Below, in pieces: positions 61,023 through 64,000 of a stretch of 64,000 bases of DNA (positions are counted from its first letter, which is position 1; each line of letters starts with the position of its first letter). The position numbers and the translations under genes are program-made. The stretch comes from Microbacterium halotolerans (GTDB taxonomy: Bacteria; Actinomycetota; Actinomycetes; Actinomycetales; Microbacteriaceae): the NCBI RefSeq assembly GCF_003569805.1, contig NZ_KZ984051.1:1405606-1469605 (forward strand), written 5' to 3'. The notes beneath the pieces were generated by a model that worked only from the letters and a program-made list of their open reading frames with translations, was not told the DNA's origin and made no database searches.

Positions 61023-62321
61023 ATGACTGATCCGCTTTTCAACGCCCCGCTCACCGAAGTCGACCCCGAGATCGCGCAGGTGCTGCAGCGCGAGCTCGAC
61101 CGCCAGCGCGGCTTCCTCGAGATGATCGCCTCCGAGAACTTCGTGCCGCTGTCGGTGCTGCAGTCGCAGGGCTCCGTGCTCACGAACAAGTACGCGGAGG
61201 GCTACCCCGGCCGCCGCTACTACGGCGGCTGCGAGGAGGTCGACGTCGCCGAGACCCTTGCCATCGAGCGCGCGAAGGAGCTGTTCGGCGCGGAGTACGC
61301 CAACGTCCAGGCCCACTCCGGCGCATCGGCGAACGCGGCCGTGCTGCACGCGATCGCACGCCCCGGTGACACGATCCTCGGCCTGTCGCTCGACCACGGC
61401 GGGCACCTGACGCACGGTATGAAGATCAACTTCTCCGGCCGCCTCTACGACATCGTGCCGTACGAGGTCGACGCGGAGACGTCGCGCATCGACATGGACG
61501 AAGTGCGCCGACTCGCTCACGAGCACAAGCCCAAGGTCATCATCGCCGGATGGTCGGCCTACCCGCGCCAGCTCGACTTCGCCGCGTTCCGCGAGATCGC
61601 CGACGAGGTCGGGGCGTACCTGTGGGTCGACATGGCGCACTTCGCCGGGCTCGTGGCCGCGGATCTGCACCCGAGCCCCGTGCCGCACGCGCACGTCGTC
61701 TCCTCGACCGTGCACAAGACGATCGGCGGCCCGCGCTCGGGCTTCATCCTCTCCAACGACGCCGACGTGGCGAAGAGGATCAACTCCGCGGTCTTCCCCG
61801 GCCAGCAGGGCGGCCCGCTGATGCACGTGATCGCCGCCAAGGCCACAGCCTTCAAGCTCGCGGCGACCGACGCATTCCGCGACCGTCAGGAGCGCACGCT
61901 GCGCGGAGCGAAGATCCTCGCCGACCGCCTCGCCCAGCAGGACGTCATCGATGCCGGCGTCTCGGTGCGCTCCGGCGGCACCGACGTGCACCTTGTGCTC
62001 GTCGACCTGCGCGACGCGGCGATCGACGGCAAGGCGGCAGAGGATCTGCTGCACGAGATCCGGATCACCGTGAACCGCAACTCGGTGCCGAACGACCCGC
62101 GTCCGCCGATGGTCACGTCAGGCCTGCGCATCGGCACGCCGGCGCTGGCGACACGCGGTTTCGACGACGCGGAGTTCACCGAGGTCGCCGATGTCATCGC
62201 GCTCGCGCTGCAGCCGAACCCCGACATCGCGGCGCTGCGCTCCCGTGTCGAGAAGCTCACGGCTGCGTTCCCGCTGTATCCGGATGTCGAGCACGCATCG
62301 ACGGGATACGCCGGCGCCTGA
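61023..62321 (+). CDS. glyA: serine hydroxymethyltransferase
   Basis: The 432-residue PLP enzyme has [35 protein letters not shown] and the PLP lysine in [16 protein letters not shown]. It converts serine and THF to glycine and methylene-THF. The ATG with GGAG upstream follows the ZTP riboswitch. Confidence 0.97.
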   Translation: MTDPLFNAPLTEVDPEIAQVLQRELDRQRGFLEMIASENFVPLSVLQSQGSVLTNKYAEGYPGRRYYGGCEEVDVAETLAIERAKELFGAEYANVQAHSGASANAAVLHAIARPGDTILGLSLDHGGHLTHGMKINFSGRLYDIVPYEVDAETSRIDMDEVRRLAHEHKPKVIIAGWSAYPRQLDFAAFREIADEVGAYLWVDMAHFAGLVAADLHPSPVPHAHVVSSTVHKTIGGPRSGFILSNDADVAKRINSAVFPGQQGGPLMHVIAAKATAFKLAATDAFRDRQERTLRGAKILADRLAQQDVIDAGVSVRSGGTDVHLVLVDLRDAAIDGKAAEDLLHEIRITVNRNSVPNDPRPPMVTSGLRIGTPALATRGFDDAEFTEVADVIALALQPNPDIAALRSRVEKLTAAFPLYPDVEHASTGYAGA

Positions 62322-62336
62322 GAAGGAGGCGCGTCG

Positions 62337-62420
62337 ATGCCGATCCGTCTGCTGGTGCTGGTCGGCTCGTCCGGCGCAGCAGCTGCGTCTATCAATCGAA
62401 CGATCAGTTCCCTATGCTGA
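62337..62420 (+). pseudogene. 27-codon remnant of an NADPH-dependent FMN reductase gene
   Basis: MPIRLLVLVGSSG...ASINR resembles the N-terminus of NADPH-dependent FMN reductases (LVLVGSxRxxSINR), and ends at TGA 62418-62420. AAGGAGG seven bases before the ATG is intact. It lies 15 bases after glyA. The remainder of the gene is gone; the tiny ORF could still be translated. Confidence 0.5.
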
Positions 62421-62472
62421 TAGGTAACCAGTGCGCCCGGAAACGGGCGGGTGCTCGATGAGGAGGCAACAT

Positions 62473-63354
62473 ATGACCGCGAAGGTGCTCGATGGCAAGG
62501 CCGCGTCGGCGGCGATCAAGACGGAGCTGGCGGAGCGCGTTGCGGCGTTGAAGGACAAAGGAATCACGCCGGGAATCGCGACGGTGCTGGTGGGCGCGGA
62601 CCCTGCGTCGCAGCTGTACGTGGGGATGAAGCACCGCCAGTCGGAGGCGATCGGGATGAACTCGATCCAGCGCGAGCTCCCGGCGGATGCGACGCAGGAG
62701 CAGGTGGAGGCGCTGATCGATGAGCTGAACGCCGATCCGACCTGCCACGGCTACATCGTGCAGCTGCCGCTGCCGAAGCACATCGACACCGACGCGGTGC
62801 TGGAGCGCATCGATCCGGCCAAGGACGCGGACGGGCTGCACCCGACCAACCTGGGCCGGCTCGTGCTCAACGTGAACTCGCGGATCGACACCCCGCTGCC
62901 GTGCACCCCGCGCGGCGTGATCGAACTGCTGCTGCGCAACGACTACGACTTCAAGGGCAAGCACGTCGTCGTGGTCGGCCGCGGCGTGACGATCGGGCGC
63001 TCGATCGGCCTGCTGCTGACTCGTCGTGAGATCAACGCGACCGTCACGCAGGTGCACACCGGAACGGTCGACATGGGGCAGTACCTGCGCCAGGCCGACG
63101 TGATCGTGGCGTCGGCTGGCGTGAAGCACCTGATCCGTCCGGAGGACGTGAAACCGGGTGCAGCGGTGCTCGACGTGGGCGTGACCCGTGAGGAAGACCC
63201 GGAGACGGGCAAGAGCAAGGTCTACGGCGACGTGCATCCGGACGCCGCCGAGGTCGCGGGCTTCGTATCGCCGAACCCGGGCGGGGTGGGACCGATGACG
63301 GTGGCGCTGCTGATGACGAACGTCGTCGAAGCCGCGGAGCGCGCCGCGGCGTAG
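62473..63354 (+). CDS. folD: bifunctional methylene-THF dehydrogenase/cyclohydrolase
   Basis: The 293-residue protein has [55 protein letters not shown] and [12 protein letters not shown]. The usual substrate lysine (YVxxKxK) reads YVGMKHRQ here. It links methylene- and formyl-THF pools. GAGGAGG precedes the ATG at 62473. Confidence 0.96.
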   Translation: MTAKVLDGKAASAAIKTELAERVAALKDKGITPGIATVLVGADPASQLYVGMKHRQSEAIGMNSIQRELPADATQEQVEALIDELNADPTCHGYIVQLPLPKHIDTDAVLERIDPAKDADGLHPTNLGRLVLNVNSRIDTPLPCTPRGVIELLLRNDYDFKGKHVVVVGRGVTIGRSIGLLLTRREINATVTQVHTGTVDMGQYLRQADVIVASAGVKHLIRPEDVKPGAAVLDVGVTREEDPETGKSKVYGDVHPDAAEVAGFVSPNPGGVGPMTVALLMTNVVEAAERAAA

Positions 63355-63425
63355 CGCACGCGTGGCCGGATGTCGGGACGCGCGGCGCGGTTGACCGGGA
63401 GCAGCGGCGCGGCAAGGGTGGGAGC

Positions 63426-64000
63426 ATGGCACACATCTCACTCGGCATCGCGGGCGCGCTGGGCACCGAGAAGGCGGCGGCGCTCGCCCCACGGCTCGAA
63501 GCGGCGGGGTTCCGCTCCCTCTGGATCAACGAGACGCCGGGCGTCAACGCGCTCGAGGTCGCCGCGGCCGCGGTGCGCGAGACCGACGAGCTCCGCGTCG
63601 CGACGGGGGTGATTCCGGTCGACCGTCGTCCGGCGTCGGCACTGCTCGACGACATCGCACGGCTGGAGCTCCCCGAGGATCGCCTCACGCTGGGGATCGG
63701 TGCGGGACAGACCCGCCGCGGTGCGCTCGACCTCGTCTCCGCGTCGCTCGAGGCACTCCGCGCGGGCACCGGTGCTCGCCTCGCGGTGGGTGCGCTCGGC
63801 CCGAAGATGCGCGCGCTCGCCGCGTCCCGCGCCGACGGAGCGGTGCTGAGCTGGCTGACGCCTGAGGCCGCGGGCGTGCAAACGCGCGAGTTCCACGACA
63901 TCAACCAGGCAGGGTCTGCGGTGCTCTACGCGCGTGCCAACGCGCATCCGGATGCCAGGAATCGGCTGGAGGATGAGGCTGACAGGTATGCCTCGTTCCC
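63426..64000 (+). CDS. LLM-class (luciferase-like) oxidoreductase, 3' end missing
   Basis: The frame starting MAHISLGIAGALGTEKAAAL continues open to the window edge (191 codons). It contains LEAAGFRSLWINETPG and LTLGIGAGQTRRGALDL, typical of luciferase-like flavin or F420-dependent enzymes. The cofactor cannot be decided from the visible part. GGGTGGGAG lies before the ATG. Confidence 0.75.
   Translation, partial: MAHISLGIAGALGTEKAAALAPRLEAAGFRSLWINETPGVNALEVAAAAVRETDELRVATGVIPVDRRPASALLDDIARLELPEDRLTLGIGAGQTRRGALDLVSASLEALRAGTGARLAVGALGPKMRALAASRADGAVLSWLTPEAAGVQTREFHDINQAGSAVLYARANAHPDARNRLEDEADRYASF

Overview
The window looks like a chromosomal segment of a high-G+C actinobacterium of the Microbacteriaceae, most likely Microbacterium. 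Supporting signs are the HadA-HadB-MurB block, tRNA-Trp/SecE/NusG/L11/L1, a ZTP riboswitch before glyA and folD, DUF2510 and FBP/FusB-type proteins, and many genes whose start codon lies 6-7 bases after a TAnnnT box (leaderless mRNAs). Identifications rest on motif reading of the translations; no database search was run.

Layout. 1-5.8 kb: alpha/beta hydrolase, TetR regulator with a giant YhgE/Pip membrane protein, YrhK protein, nitroreductase. 5.86-15.95 kb: an accessory region of two tandem elements inserted at the 3' end of yajQ. It is marked by three copies of a short att core and two copies of an 89-bp left end. Cargo: a PanA/Doc toxin-antitoxin pair, an Xis-like gene, three structured 97-bp repeats, a DUF2510-Ltp protein, a truncated IS, a 33-residue membrane peptide, HicAB, an Abi-alpha-like gene broken at a heptanucleotide repeat, and a decayed phage tape-measure gene. 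No recombinase is visible.

15.9-29.8 kb: YajQ, an EF-G-binding FBP protein, tRNA-Tyr, inositol monophosphatase, an M23 peptidase, tRNA-Thr and tRNA-Met, a GH3 lipoprotein, a TauE/SafE transporter, HadAB-MurB, an aminotransferase, tRNA-Trp-SecE-NusG, and L11-L1. Decayed VOC and WYL fragments lie between nusG and rplK. 29.8-39.6 kb separates rplKA from rplJL. It holds a sugar ABC transporter with a LacI-type operator, an MFS pump with MarR, a YqaJ nuclease and a SipW/TasA-like surface cluster.

40.6-49.3 kb: two sulfatases, a NitT/TauT-type ABC transporter and a SorC regulator sharing a DNA motif, probably one regulon for a sulfated substrate. 49.5-56 kb: a GntR-controlled PhnSTUV-like ABC operon with a HAD hydrolase and an EEP-family hydrolase. 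56-64 kb: DUF305/DUF3105, a membrane-anchored ECF sigma factor, NagA, the ZTP-riboswitch glyA-folD block, and a truncated LLM oxidoreductase at the right edge.

The most unusual content is the yajQ island, which packs several toxin-antitoxin and phage-exclusion-like genes into about 10 kb.
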